Below, one piece after another: positions 1-10,308 of a DNA stretch of 33,137 bases (position 1 is the stretch's first letter; each line of letters starts with the position of its first letter). A program made the translations under genes and the position numbers. This stretch comes from an uncultured Sphingomonas sp. (GTDB taxonomy: Bacteria > Pseudomonadota > Alphaproteobacteria > Sphingomonadales > Sphingomonadaceae), in the NCBI RefSeq assembly GCF_937859915.1, contig NZ_CALMAW010000017.1, positions 1 through 33,137 on the forward strand, read 5' to 3'. A model generated the notes under the pieces. That model saw only the letters and a list, made by a program, of their open reading frames with translations, was not told the DNA's origin and made no database searches.

Positions 1-381
1 CCCCCGCCGCCCCCGCCGCCGCCGCCTCCGGCAAACCCGGGTCCGTTCATCGTGTTCTTCGACTGGAACAAGTCGGACATCACCCCGGAAGCCGCGTCGA
101 TCCTCGACAACGCAGCCTCGGCGTACACGCAGACGGGTGCGGCTTCGGTCATGCTCGCGGGCTACACCGACACGTCGGGCACGCCCAAGTACAACATGGG
201 CCTCTCGCAGCGTCGTGCCGACTCGGTGAAGTCGTACCTCGCCGGCAAGGGTGTTCCCGATGCCGCGATGACGACGCAGGCCTTCGGCGAAACGCACCTT
301 CTGGTGCAGACCGCAGACGGTGTGCGCGAGCCGCAGAACCGTCGCGTGGAGATCACCTTCGGCCCGGGTTCGGGTCAGTAA
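1..381 (+). CDS. OmpA-family outer membrane protein, C-terminal part (5' partial)
   Basis: The reading frame is open from base 1, so the start lies outside the window. The first ten codons are all proline, followed by a short linker and then an OmpA-like peptidoglycan-binding domain of about 110 residues. Typical OmpA motifs are visible: VFFDWNKSDIT at the domain start, GYTDTSGTPKYNMGLSQRRA in the middle (conserved Asp and Arg that contact diaminopimelate in this family) and NRRVEI near the end. The Pro-rich hinge before the domain suits a porin-like beta-barrel N-terminus joined to a periplasmic anchor, as in the OmpA/OprF-type proteins of sphingomonads. The barrel itself is not in view, so it is inferred. 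A strong terminator follows directly. Confidence 0.9.
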   Translation, partial: PPPPPPPPPPANPGPFIVFFDWNKSDITPEAASILDNAASAYTQTGAASVMLAGYTDTSGTPKYNMGLSQRRADSVKSYLAGKGVPDAAMTTQAFGETHLLVQTADGVREPQNRRVEITFGPGSGQ

Positions 382-422
382 GGCTCTCCCCTGGGATCTT
401 CGGATCCCGGGAGACAGAAATC

Positions 423-453
423 GGGGGGTCGGCTCGCGCCGGCCCCCCTTTTT
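423..453 (+). terminator. Rho-independent terminator after the OmpA-family gene
   Basis: A perfect 11-bp stem (423-433 with 438-448, including one T-G wobble) has a 4-base TCGC loop and is followed by five T residues at 449-453. It lies 41 bases after the stop codon. The rest of 382-594 shows no gene that I can support. Confidence 0.9.
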
Positions 454-594
454 CTTGTTCGCTGCAGATCGATGCCGGCACGCACCATGACGGACACGCA
501 CTGGCGAGCATGCCGCGGCGTCGGCGCAGAATCCTTCGTCGAGAGACGTTCGACAGAGGCTTTTGGAGGCCCACGCAGACGGCGCCGTGCGCCG

Positions 595-1143
595 TCAGAC
601 CACCGCGTCAAGCCGATAGTGCGCAACCGGCTCATAGGTCGCGCCGTCCGCGCCGAGCCGGCTTTCGTAGAGCGCGAAGCGATCGAGCGTGAACGGCCCG
701 ACAGGAAGCGGCGCGACCCGCATCGCGACGTCCTCGGTGGGCGCCGCGGTCCGGCTGAATCGAGCCAGCGTCACATGCGGCAGGAACGCCCGGGCGTCGG
801 GGGCCACCCCCGCGACCCGCAGTGCCGCGTCCACCCGCACATGCAGGTTGGTCAGCCGGTCCCGCGGCTGCAGGCCGACCCACAGCGTATCGATCCTGCC
901 CTGGCGTGCGAACGTGCCGCATGCGCCCAGCGTCGCGTCGATCGGCGGATGACGGACGCGCGCGAGCGCAACCGCGATGTCCTCGGCCTGGTGGCGGTCG
1001 ACCGCGCCGATGAAGCGCAGCGTAACGTGCAACTGGTCGTCGCTCTGCCAGCGCGCGCCGGCAACCCCGCCCATCGCCGCGATCAGGGCGGCGCGCACCA
1101 TGGCGGGCGGCCGTGCCGCGACGAACAGACGATGACCAGCCAT
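595..1143 (-). CDS. thpR: RNA 2',3'-cyclic phosphodiesterase (ThpR/LigT, 2H family)
   Basis: This 182-residue protein has the two catalytic H-x-T-L motifs that define the 2H phosphoesterase superfamily, HVTL at residues 39-42 and HVTL at 123-126, with the usual family length. Family members hydrolyse RNA 2',3'-cyclic phosphate ends to 2'-phosphates and can ligate tRNA half-molecules in vitro; the protein should be cytoplasmic. I chose the ATG at 1143 because GGAAAGAG sits just upstream on the minus strand and homology begins there (MAGHRLFVAARPP); the frame stays open further upstream but that part has no family character. It diverges from the Bax-inhibitor gene, with 92 bases between starts. 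Physiological substrates are unknown for most bacterial members. Confidence 0.9.
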   Translation of the reverse strand: MAGHRLFVAARPPAMVRAALIAAMGGVAGARWQSDDQLHVTLRFIGAVDRHQAEDIAVALARVRHPPIDATLGACGTFARQGRIDTLWVGLQPRDRLTNLHVRVDAALRVAGVAPDARAFLPHVTLARFSRTAAPTEDVAMRVAPLPVGPFTLDRFALYESRLGADGATYEPVAHYRLDAVV

Positions 1144-1163
1144 TCGGCTCTTTCCGGTTTCGC

Positions 1164-1192
1164 TTGAAAGCGCCCTCACGAAGGCCGATATT
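1164..1192 (+). promoter_or_regulatory. Candidate housekeeping promoter of the Bax-inhibitor gene
   Basis: TTGAAA at 1164-1169 and GATATT at 1187-1192 are separated by 17 bases, a good match to a sigma-70-type promoter. It lies 44 bases before the start codon at 1236. This is sequence resemblance only. Confidence 0.5.
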
Positions 1193-1194
1193 GC

Positions 1195-1226
1195 CAGCGT
1201 CGGCGATATTCGTCGACGCTGAGGAG
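1195..1226 (+). promoter_or_regulatory. 5' leader hairpin abutting the ribosome binding site
   Basis: CAGCGTCG (1195-1202) pairs with CGACGCTG (1214-1221) across an 11-base loop. The last base of the right arm is the first G of GAGGAG (1221-1226), the ribosome binding site of the next gene. The stem could modulate translation, but this is inference. Confidence 0.4.
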
Positions 1227-1235
1227 ATTCTTTCG

Positions 1236-1979
1236 ATGGCGAACTGGTCTGACCCCCGGACGACCGCGGTGCCGCGCGCGGCAACCGGCGCGCGCGAGGC
1301 GGCCTTCGATGCAGGACTGCGGTCCTACATGCTGTCGGTCTATAATTATATGGCCTCCGGCGTGCTGCTTACCGGCGTCGTCGCGATGCTGTTCGCGCGC
1401 AGCCCGTATATCGGCATGTTGTTCGATCCGCTGGGTCGCACCACCGGCCTCGGCATGGTCGTGATGTTCGCGCCGCTCGGCATCGTGCTCGCGATGAGCT
1501 TCGGTGTCGTGCGGATGCAAGAATCGACCGCCAAGGCGCTGTACTGGCTGCTGACCTTCACCATGGGCCTGTCGCTGTCGGCGGTGTTCCTGCGCTATAC
1601 CGGCGCGTCGATCGCGCAGACCTTCTTCGCGACCGCGGTGGCGTTCGGCGGGCTGAGCCTGTTCGGCTATGTCACCAAGCGCGACCTCGCCCCGATCGGC
1701 AGCTTCCTGGTCATGGCCGTCTGGGGCCTGATCGCGGCGATGCTGATCAACATGTTCGTGCAGAGCTCGGCGATGGAGCTGCTGATCTCGTTGGTCGGCG
1801 TGGTGCTGTTCGCGGGGCTGACCGCCTGGAACACGCAGCAGATCAAGAGCGGCTATTACGCGGTGCGCGGCACGGCGATGATGGGCAAGTCCGCGGTGAT
1901 GGGCGCGCTGCAGCTCTATCTCGACTTCATCAACATGTTCCTGTTCCTGCTGCGCTTCATGGGCAATTCGCGGAACTAG
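1236..1979 (+). CDS. Bax inhibitor-1/YccA family inner membrane protein
   Basis: This 247-residue, very hydrophobic protein fits the seven-helix Bax inhibitor-1 (TMBIM/YccA) fold. It has a polar N-terminus of about 30 residues, then closely spaced transmembrane segments from about residue 35 to the C-terminus. Recognisable family stretches are YMLSVYNYMASGVLLTG at the first helix, the LAWNTQ-like LTAWNTQQIKSGYY, and ALQLYLDFINMFLFLLRFMG at the end with the conserved LYLDFIN. Family members include YccA, which modulates FtsH, and proteins with calcium-leak activity; the role here is not known. The ATG at 1236 is preceded by GAGGAG with ideal spacing. A strong stem-loop lies downstream. Confidence 0.93.
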   Translation: MANWSDPRTTAVPRAATGAREAAFDAGLRSYMLSVYNYMASGVLLTGVVAMLFARSPYIGMLFDPLGRTTGLGMVVMFAPLGIVLAMSFGVVRMQESTAKALYWLLTFTMGLSLSAVFLRYTGASIAQTFFATAVAFGGLSLFGYVTKRDLAPIGSFLVMAVWGLIAAMLINMFVQSSAMELLISLVGVVLFAGLTAWNTQQIKSGYYAVRGTAMMGKSAVMGALQLYLDFINMFLFLLRFMGNSRN

Positions 1980-1990
1980 GATTGGCATAG

Positions 1991-4779
<2,789 letters not shown>

Positions 4780-4809
4780 TTGCACCGATACAGGACAGGC
4801 GGGAAATAC

Positions 4810-5859
4810 GTGGCGCAACGCAAGACGACCCGACACAGCACGATCACCGATGTCGCCGATGCCGCGGGTGTGTCGATCAAGACCGTCTCGCGCGTGTTCA
4901 ACGACGAGCCCAATGTCCGGCCCGCGACGCGCGAGCGCGTGCTCGCGGCCGCGGCGGGGCTGGACTATCATCCCAATGTCGCGGCGCGCAGCCTGGCGGG
5001 ACGGCGGTCCTTCCTGATCGGGCTGGTCTATGAAAATCCCAGCCCCAACTATGTCGTCGATCTGCAGACGGGGGCGCTCGATCGGCTGAAGGGCGAGCGC
5101 TACCGCCTGCTGGTGCTGCCGTTCGCCGATGTCGCGTCGGTGTCGGGCAAGATGCAGGCGATCGCGCGCGCGTCGGGGCTCGACGGTGTCGTGCTGGCAC
5201 CGCCGTTGTGCGACGATGCGGCGACGGTCGCCGAGCTCGAGGCCTGCGGGCTGCCCTATGCGCGGATCGCGCCGAGCAGCGGCGGCAGCGACGCCCCCGA
5301 CGTCGTGATCGACGATGTCGGCGCGGCGCGGGCGGTCGTCGACCATCTCGTCGCGCTTGGCCATCGCCGCATCGCCATCGTCCGCGGCGATCCGACCCAC
5401 GCCTCGGCGGCGGCTCGTCTCGAGGGCTATCGGCAAGGGCTTGCGGCGCATGGACTGGCCCGAGACGATGCGCTCGAGGTGGCCGGCGCCTACACCTTCG
5501 TCTCGGGCTATGCGGCGGGCGAGCGGCTGCTTGCGCTCGCCGCACCGCCGACCGCGATCTTCGCGAGCAATGACGACATGGCGGCGGGCGTGCTCAACGC
5601 CGCATACGAGAGCGGCGTCGCGGTGCCCGCCGCCTTGTCGGTGGTCGGCTTCGACGACAGCAACATCGCGTCGGTGGTGTGGCCGCGGCTGACCACGATC
5701 CATCAGCCGATCCGTGACATGGCGCGCGCGGCGACCGGCGCGCTGCTCGCGCTGATCGAGGCCAAGCCGGGCGGCGAGGCGCCGCTGCCGCACCTGCTGA
5801 TGCCCTATGAGCTGGTCGTGCGCGGATCGACCGCGCAGGTTGCGGAGCCGATCGCGTGA
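4810..5859 (+). CDS. LacI/GalR family transcriptional regulator
   Basis: The protein has 349 residues from the GTG at 4810. The N-terminal helix-turn-helix is clear: ITDVADAAGVSIKTVSRVFN (12-31) with Ile23-Lys24 at the operator-reading positions, followed by the hinge region NVAARSLAGRRS. A periplasmic-binding-protein-like effector domain fills the rest, including IFASNDDMAAGVLNAAYESG and VSVVGFDDS, both typical of GalR/LacI proteins. It probably represses its own gene and its neighbours until a sugar or derivative binds. The frame extends to a TTG at 4780, but the GTG better fits the family's N-terminus and leaves the palindrome upstream. Its stop overlaps the fructokinase start (GTGA). Confidence 0.93.
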   Translation: MAQRKTTRHSTITDVADAAGVSIKTVSRVFNDEPNVRPATRERVLAAAAGLDYHPNVAARSLAGRRSFLIGLVYENPSPNYVVDLQTGALDRLKGERYRLLVLPFADVASVSGKMQAIARASGLDGVVLAPPLCDDAATVAELEACGLPYARIAPSSGGSDAPDVVIDDVGAARAVVDHLVALGHRRIAIVRGDPTHASAAARLEGYRQGLAAHGLARDDALEVAGAYTFVSGYAAGERLLALAAPPTAIFASNDDMAAGVLNAAYESGVAVPAALSVVGFDDSNIASVVWPRLTTIHQPIRDMARAATGALLALIEAKPGGEAPLPHLLMPYELVVRGSTAQVAEPIA

Positions 5860-6776
5860 GCACCGAGCTTCGTCCGCTCGTCGCCGGCATCGAGCTTGGC
5901 GGTACCAAATGTGCGTGCACGCTTGCCGCCGGACCCGACCGGATCGTCGCCGAGGCGCAGGTGCCGACGACGACCCCCGCCGAGACGCTGGGCGCGATCG
6001 AGCGCATCCTCGACGGCTGGCGCAACGAGCATGGTTTCGCCGCGCTCGGCATAGCCTGCTTCGGTCCGCTCGAGCTGCGCCACGACGCGCCCGATTACGG
6101 CTTCATCACCGCCACCCCGAAGCCAGGCTGGGCGCATACCGACGTCTCGCCGCGGCTGCGGCGTCGCTATGGCGTGCCGACCGCGATCGACACCGACGTG
6201 ACCGGCGCCGCGCTCGCCGAGGCGCGCTGGGGCGACGCGCAGGGCCTGTCGAGCTTCGCCTACATCACGGTGGGTACCGGGGTCGGGGCGGGGATCATCG
6301 TCGACGGCAAGGCGGTGATGGGCATCGGCCATGCCGAGGCGGGGCATATGCTCGTCCGTCGCTTTCCAGGCGACGACTGGGCTGGCGCCTGCCCGTTCCA
6401 CGGCGATTGCGTCGAAGGGCTGGCGGCGGGCTCGGCGGTCGAGAAGCGTCTCGGCGTCAAGGGCGGCGCCGTCGCCGACGACGATCCGGTGTGGGCGATG
6501 GTCGCACACGCGATCGCGGGGCTGTGCCACAATCTGGTGATGGGATCGGTGCCGGACCGCATCCTGCTCGGCGGGGGGCTGCCGACCAAGCGACCGCAGC
6601 TGCTGCCGATGGTGCGAACGATGCTGGTCGACAGTCTCGCAGGCTACGGCGTCGCGCCGGCGATCGTGGACCAGATCGAACGCTATGTCGCGGCGCCGGG
6701 TCTGGGCGACTGGGCGGGGCCGCTGGGCTCGATCGCGCTGGGACTGGATGCGCTGTTGGGGCGGCACGCCGCCTAG
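5856..6776 (+). CDS. ROK family fructokinase
   Basis: This 306-residue sugar kinase of the ROK family shows GIELGGTKC (11-19, ATP phosphate-binding), IDTDVTGAALAEARWG (111-126, catalytic Asp and sugar-binding region) and TVGTGVGAGIIVDGK (138-152, adenosine region). His164, Cys179, His182 and Cys185 in GHMLVRRF...CPFHGDC form the zinc site. The CPFHGDCVEGLAAG form is that of bacterial fructokinases such as Bacillus YdhR (EC 2.7.1.4) rather than of glucokinases or NagC-type regulators. There is no HTH domain, so it is an enzyme and not a repressor. It begins at a GTG overlapping the LacI gene stop and is probably the last gene of the pip-oxidoreductase-lacI-kinase unit. Confidence 0.92.
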   Translation: MSTELRPLVAGIELGGTKCACTLAAGPDRIVAEAQVPTTTPAETLGAIERILDGWRNEHGFAALGIACFGPLELRHDAPDYGFITATPKPGWAHTDVSPRLRRRYGVPTAIDTDVTGAALAEARWGDAQGLSSFAYITVGTGVGAGIIVDGKAVMGIGHAEAGHMLVRRFPGDDWAGACPFHGDCVEGLAAGSAVEKRLGVKGGAVADDDPVWAMVAHAIAGLCHNLVMGSVPDRILLGGGLPTKRPQLLPMVRTMLVDSLAGYGVAPAIVDQIERYVAAPGLGDWAGPLGSIALGLDALLGRHAA

Positions 6777-6793
6777 GCCAGCGCTTATACCTT

Positions 6794-6890
6794 GTTCCCC
6801 GGCGCAGGCCGGGGCCCAGGCCCCAAGTTTCTTCACGAACGCCGCGCCTGCCGCGGGGTGTGGCCTGGGCCCCGGCGTGCGCCGGGGAAC
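6794..6890. repeat. Repeat family A, copy 1 (97 bp)
   Basis: Its ends are GTTCCCCGGCGCAGGCCGGG and the mirrored GCCGGGGAAC, with inner CCCAGGCC/GGCCTGGG also mirrored. It lies 17 bases after the fructokinase stop and could act as a transcript end. The same family recurs at 12774, 15730, 20135 and 29075. Confidence 0.85.
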
Positions 6891-6909
6891 GGCTTGCCCG
6901 ATGCACGTC

Positions 6910-6990
6910 ATCCTGACGAAGGTCAGGATTCAGACGCGTTTCACTGATGGTCGAGCGCTGCGCGTCCGGATCCCGGGCCAAGTTCGGGAC
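6910..6990. repeat. Short intergenic hairpins between the convergent fructokinase and leuD genes
   Basis: ATCCTGAC (6910-6917) pairs with GTCAGGAT (6922-6929) across a 4-base loop. About 40 bases later, TCCGGATCCCGGGCC and GTTCGGGACC form a second, imperfect hairpin. The TCATCCTGACGAAGGTCAGG motif looks like another dispersed sphingomonad repeat. I see no gene here. Confidence 0.5.
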
Positions 6991-7009
6991 CGCGACGAAG
7001 CAGCGCCGC

Positions 7010-7609
7010 CTAAGCAGCCCGTGCCGCGCCCTCGATCCACGGCGTCTCGGCGTGCATCTTCGCCTCGTGCGTGGCGATCGCATCGTCCATCGCCATCGTG
7101 ATCCCGATCTCGTCGAGCCCGCGCAGCAGGCAGTCCTTGCGGAACGGATCGATCTCGAAGCGGAAGCGGTCCTGATACGGCGTCGTCACGGTCTGATTCT
7201 CCAGATCGATCGTGATCGGCTGGTCCTTCGCCACCGCGAGCAGCCGGTCGACCTGATCCTGCGGCAGCACGACGGTCAGGATGCCGTTCTTGAACGCGTT
7301 GCCGGCATGGATGTCCGAAAAGCTCGGCGCGATCACCGCCTGTAGGCCCATGTCGGCCATCGCCCAGGCGGCATGTTCGCGGCTCGAACCGCAGCCATAA
7401 TTGTCGCCCGCGATCAGGATCGGGGCGCCGGCATAAGCGGGATCGTCGAACACATTGCCGGGCTCTGCGCGCAGCGTCTCGAAGGCGAACTGGCCGAGTC
7501 CCTCGCGCGTGATCGTCTTGAGATGATGCGCGGGGATGATCACGTCGGTGTCGATATTGGGGCGGCCGAGCGGATAGGCCTTGCCCGCAATGATGTCGAT
7601 CGCGCGCAT
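7010..7609 (-). CDS. leuD: 3-isopropylmalate dehydratase small subunit
   Basis: This 199-residue subunit (E. coli LeuD has 201) pairs with LeuC to convert 2-isopropylmalate to 3-isopropylmalate in leucine synthesis (EC 4.2.1.33). Recognisable stretches are the start [20 protein letters not shown], the swivel-domain substrate loop [15 protein letters not shown] and the following [20 protein letters not shown]. The start ATG at 7609 overlaps the leuC stop (ATGA), so the two subunits are translationally coupled. leuA and leuB are not in this window. Confidence 0.96.
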   Translation of the reverse strand: MRAIDIIAGKAYPLGRPNIDTDVIIPAHHLKTITREGLGQFAFETLRAEPGNVFDDPAYAGAPILIAGDNYGCGSSREHAAWAMADMGLQAVIAPSFSDIHAGNAFKNGILTVVLPQDQVDRLLAVAKDQPITIDLENQTVTTPYQDRFRFEIDPFRKDCLLRGLDEIGITMAMDDAIATHEAKMHAETPWIEGAARAA

Positions 7610-9045
7610 CAGGCGAACTCCCTCACATCGGTAAGACGGCCGGTCACCGCGGCGGCGGCGGCCATTGCGGGCGACAGCAGGTGGGTGCGCGATCCCGGGC
7701 CCTGGCGGCCGACGAAATTGCGGTTCGAGGTCGAGGCACAGCGTTCGCCCGCGGGCACCTTGTCAGGGTTCATCGCGAGACACATCGAGCAGCCCGGCTC
7801 GCGCCACTCGAAGCCGGCGTCGAGGAAGATGCGGTCGAGCCCCTCCGCCTCGGCCTGGCGCTTGACCAGCCCCGAGCCCGGCACGACCAGGGCTTGCTTG
7901 ACGCCTGCGGCGACATGGCGGCCGCGCGCGACGGCGGCGGCGGCGCGCAGATCCTCGATGCGGCTGTTGGTGCAGCTGCCGATGAAGATGCGGTCGACGG
8001 TGACGTCCTGCATCCTCTGGCCGGCGGTCAGCCCCATATAGGCCAACGACTTCTCGGCCGCGGCGCGGCGCGCCGGGTCGTCGAGCGCGGCGGGATCGGG
8101 GACGATGCCGGTGATCGCGACGACGTCGTCGGGGCTGGTGCCCCAGGTCACCAGCGGCGCGATCGTCGCGGCGTCGATCGTCACCACTTTGTCGTAGACC
8201 GCGCGCGGGTCGCTCGCGAGCGTGCGCCAATAGGCGACGGCGCGATCCCAGTCGGCGCCCTTGGGGCTGCGCGGCTTGCCCTGAAGGTAAGCGAAGGTCT
8301 TGTCGTCGGGCGCGACCAGGCCGGCGCGCGCGCCCGCCTCGATCGACATGTTGCAGACGGTCAGCCGCCCCTCGATCGACATGTCGCGGAACACCGAGCC
8401 GGTATATTCCGCGACATAGCCCGCGCCGCCGGCGGCGGTCAGCTTCGCGACGATCGCCAACGCGACGTCCTTGGGCGTGACGCCCGGTCCGAGCTCGCCG
8501 TCGACGCGCACCTCGAGCGATTTCGAGCGCTTGAGCAGCAGCGTCTGCGTCGCGAGCACATGCTCGACCTCCGAGGTACCGATGCCGAAGCCGAGCGCGC
8601 CCAATGCACCATGGCTCGCGGTGTGGCTGTCGCCGCACACCACGGTGGTGCCGGGCAGCGTAAAACCCTGTTCGGGGCCGACGACGTGGACGATGCCCTG
8701 TTCGGCGGCGAGATCGTCGATCAGCTCGATCCCGAACAGCGGCGCGTTGCGGCGGAGCGCGTCGAGTTGCGCGGCCGACTGCGGATCGGCGACGGCGAGG
8801 CGATTGCCCTGCGCGTCGGCCCTCGCCGTGGTCGGGATGTTGTGATCGGGCACGGCGAGCGTGAGATCGGGGCGGCGGACCTTGCGGCCCGCGGCGGCGA
8901 GACCGTCGAAGGCCTGCGGACTGGTCACTTCATGGACGAGGTGGCGGTCGATATAGAGCAGCGCGGTGCCGTCGTCGCGCTGCTCGACGACATGCGCATC
9001 GAAGATCTTCTGGTAGAGCGTGCGGGGGGCGGGGGTGCTGGCCAT
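7609..9045 (-). CDS. leuC: 3-isopropylmalate dehydratase large subunit
   Basis: The protein has 478 residues from the ATG at 9045 ([18 protein letters not shown]). The three cysteines that hold the [4Fe-4S] cluster are Cys358 in GSCTNSR and Cys419/Cys422 in GCSMC, the same spacing as in E. coli LeuC. Other aconitase-family signatures are [12 protein letters not shown] and the [16 protein letters not shown] stretch that follows it. It forms the catalytic heterodimer with LeuD. No clear Shine-Dalgarno precedes the ATG. The open frame continues far upstream on this strand, but that part is antisense to the hydratase gene. The 126 bases before the divergent hydratase start must hold promoters for both directions; I could not pick them confidently. 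Confidence 0.95.
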   Translation of the reverse strand: MASTPAPRTLYQKIFDAHVVEQRDDGTALLYIDRHLVHEVTSPQAFDGLAAAGRKVRRPDLTLAVPDHNIPTTARADAQGNRLAVADPQSAAQLDALRRNAPLFGIELIDDLAAEQGIVHVVGPEQGFTLPGTTVVCGDSHTASHGALGALGFGIGTSEVEHVLATQTLLLKRSKSLEVRVDGELGPGVTPKDVALAIVAKLTAAGGAGYVAEYTGSVFRDMSIEGRLTVCNMSIEAGARAGLVAPDDKTFAYLQGKPRSPKGADWDRAVAYWRTLASDPRAVYDKVVTIDAATIAPLVTWGTSPDDVVAITGIVPDPAALDDPARRAAAEKSLAYMGLTAGQRMQDVTVDRIFIGSCTNSRIEDLRAAAAVARGRHVAAGVKQALVVPGSGLVKRQAEAEGLDRIFLDAGFEWREPGCSMCLAMNPDKVPAGERCASTSNRNFVGRQGPGSRTHLLSPAMAAAAAVTGRLTDVREFA

Positions 9046-9171
9046 GATGCGCGCGCTGTAGCGCGGACGGGCGCTTTTGTCTGCCCATCTGTCCTTGTCG
9101 TCCGCCAAGCGACGATTTGCGTGCGCGGGCGCCGGCGAACGCCTACATGGGCGCAAAGATGGAGAGGGACG

Positions 9172-9936
9172 ATGAGCGACGACATCCAGCGGCATCTCGC
9201 GGACGGCATTCTCGAGCTGAGGATCGCGCGGCCCGACAAGAAGAATGCGCTGACCAACGCGATGTATGGCGCGCTGACCGCGGGGCTCGCCGAGGCCTCG
9301 GCCGATCCGGCGATCACGGCGGTGCTGATCAGCGGCGAGGGCGACGCCTTCTGCGCGGGCAACGACATCAGCGGCTTCCTGCCCGCCAACCGCACCGATG
9401 CCGCGATGGTCTTCATCCGCGCGATCGCGGACTTCGACAAGCCGATCGTCGCGGCGGTGCGGGGCCTCGCGGTCGGCGTCGGCACGACGATGCTGCTGCA
9501 CTGCGACCTCGTCTACGCCGCGCCCGATGCGCGCTTCAGCGTGCCCTTCGCCAAGCTCGGCCTCGTCCCCGAGGCGGCGTCGAGCCTTTTGCTGCCGCAG
9601 CGGATCGGCCATGCCAAGGCGGCGGCGATGCTGCTGCTCGGCGAGCCGCTCGACGCCGAGGCGGCGGATCGCGCGGGCTTCGTCACCGCGATCGTAGCGG
9701 GCGACCAGTTGCTGGCGCATGCCCGCGCCAAGGCCGTCGCGCTGACCGCGATGCCGCCGCGCGCGCTCGCCGAGACGCGCCGGCTGCTGCGCGGCGACCG
9801 GTCCGATGTCACAGCGCGGATGCGCGAAGAGGAAACCGCCTTCGCGACCGCGCTCGCCGGCGCCGAAGCCAAGGAGGCGTTCAGCGCGTTCTTCGAGAAG
9901 CGTGCGCCCGTATTCACCCGCGAAGGAGCGAAATAA
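9172..9936 (+). CDS. Enoyl-CoA hydratase/isomerase (crotonase) family protein
   Basis: The protein has 254 residues. The oxyanion-hole motif FCAGNDI lies at residues 60-66 and the second oxyanion segment at [18 protein letters not shown] (95-112). [14 protein letters not shown] (129-142) carries Glu134 in the place of the C-terminal catalytic glutamate. The first glutamate of true hydratases (in a GGGxE-like segment) is not evident, since the region reads VGVGTTML, so an enoyl-CoA delta-isomerase or degradative isomerase role is as likely as hydration. The start ATG at 9172 follows GGAGAGG. The stop overlaps the start of the next gene by one base (TAATG). Confidence 0.88.
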   Translation: MSDDIQRHLADGILELRIARPDKKNALTNAMYGALTAGLAEASADPAITAVLISGEGDAFCAGNDISGFLPANRTDAAMVFIRAIADFDKPIVAAVRGLAVGVGTTMLLHCDLVYAAPDARFSVPFAKLGLVPEAASSLLLPQRIGHAKAAAMLLLGEPLDAEAADRAGFVTAIVAGDQLLAHARAKAVALTAMPPRALAETRRLLRGDRSDVTARMREEETAFATALAGAEAKEAFSAFFEKRAPVFTREGAK

Positions 9937-10235
9937 TGTCGATCAAGATCGTTGCGTTCATCGGCGTCAAGCCGGGCTCGGAAGAGGCGTTCGTTGCCGC
10001 CGCCAAGATCTGCGTCGCCGCCTCGCGCGCTGAGCCGGGCGTGCTCCAGTATGACGTCTGGCGCGAGCAGCAGGGCGAGCAGCGCTTCGTGTTCAACGAA
10101 CTCTATGCCGATCAGGCGGCAGTCGACGCGCATATGGCCTCGGACCATTTCAAGGCGTTCGGCATGGCGGCGCGCGACCTCGCGACGGGACGCCCAGTGA
10201 TCATTCCCTGCGATCCGATCGAGGTCGCGGCGTAA
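9936..10235 (+). CDS. ABM-domain protein, putative quinol monooxygenase (YgiN-like)
   Basis: This 99-residue single-domain protein of the antibiotic biosynthesis monooxygenase fold starts [20 protein letters not shown]. The core contains [16 protein letters not shown] and [20 protein letters not shown], followed by DHFKAF, all diagnostic of the family. Such small ferredoxin-like proteins oxidise quinols or other aromatics without a bound cofactor, or serve in detoxification; the substrate here is unknown. Its ATG shares a base with the preceding stop, and GAAGGAG lies inside that gene, so the two are cotranslated and probably work on related compounds. Confidence 0.85.
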   Translation: MSIKIVAFIGVKPGSEEAFVAAAKICVAASRAEPGVLQYDVWREQQGEQRFVFNELYADQAAVDAHMASDHFKAFGMAARDLATGRPVIIPCDPIEVAA

Positions 10236-10259
10236 CTTCGTTACAATGCGCGGTTGACA
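10232..10259 (+). promoter_or_regulatory. Palindrome and TTGACA element before ilvD
   Basis: GTAAC-ttc-GTTAC (10232-10244) is a perfect palindrome overlapping the previous stop codon. TTGACA at 10254-10259 is a perfect -35 hexamer, but no convincing -10 follows at 16-18 bases. TACAAT at 10242-10247 could be a -10, but it has no good -35. Promoter activity is therefore only possible. Confidence 0.25.
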
Positions 10260-10308
10260 TACGCATAGAAGGTTGCGCAAAGGCGCCGCCTTATCGAAGA
10301 GGATCGTC

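Noticed and set aside
7681..9936. 751-codon frame covering leuC antisense and the crotonase
   Set aside because: Only the part from 9172 has crotonase character and a ribosome site; the rest is antisense to leuC.
10254..10282. Full sigma-70 promoter with TTGACA before ilvD
   Set aside because: No -10 hexamer at the right spacing; kept only as a low-confidence element.
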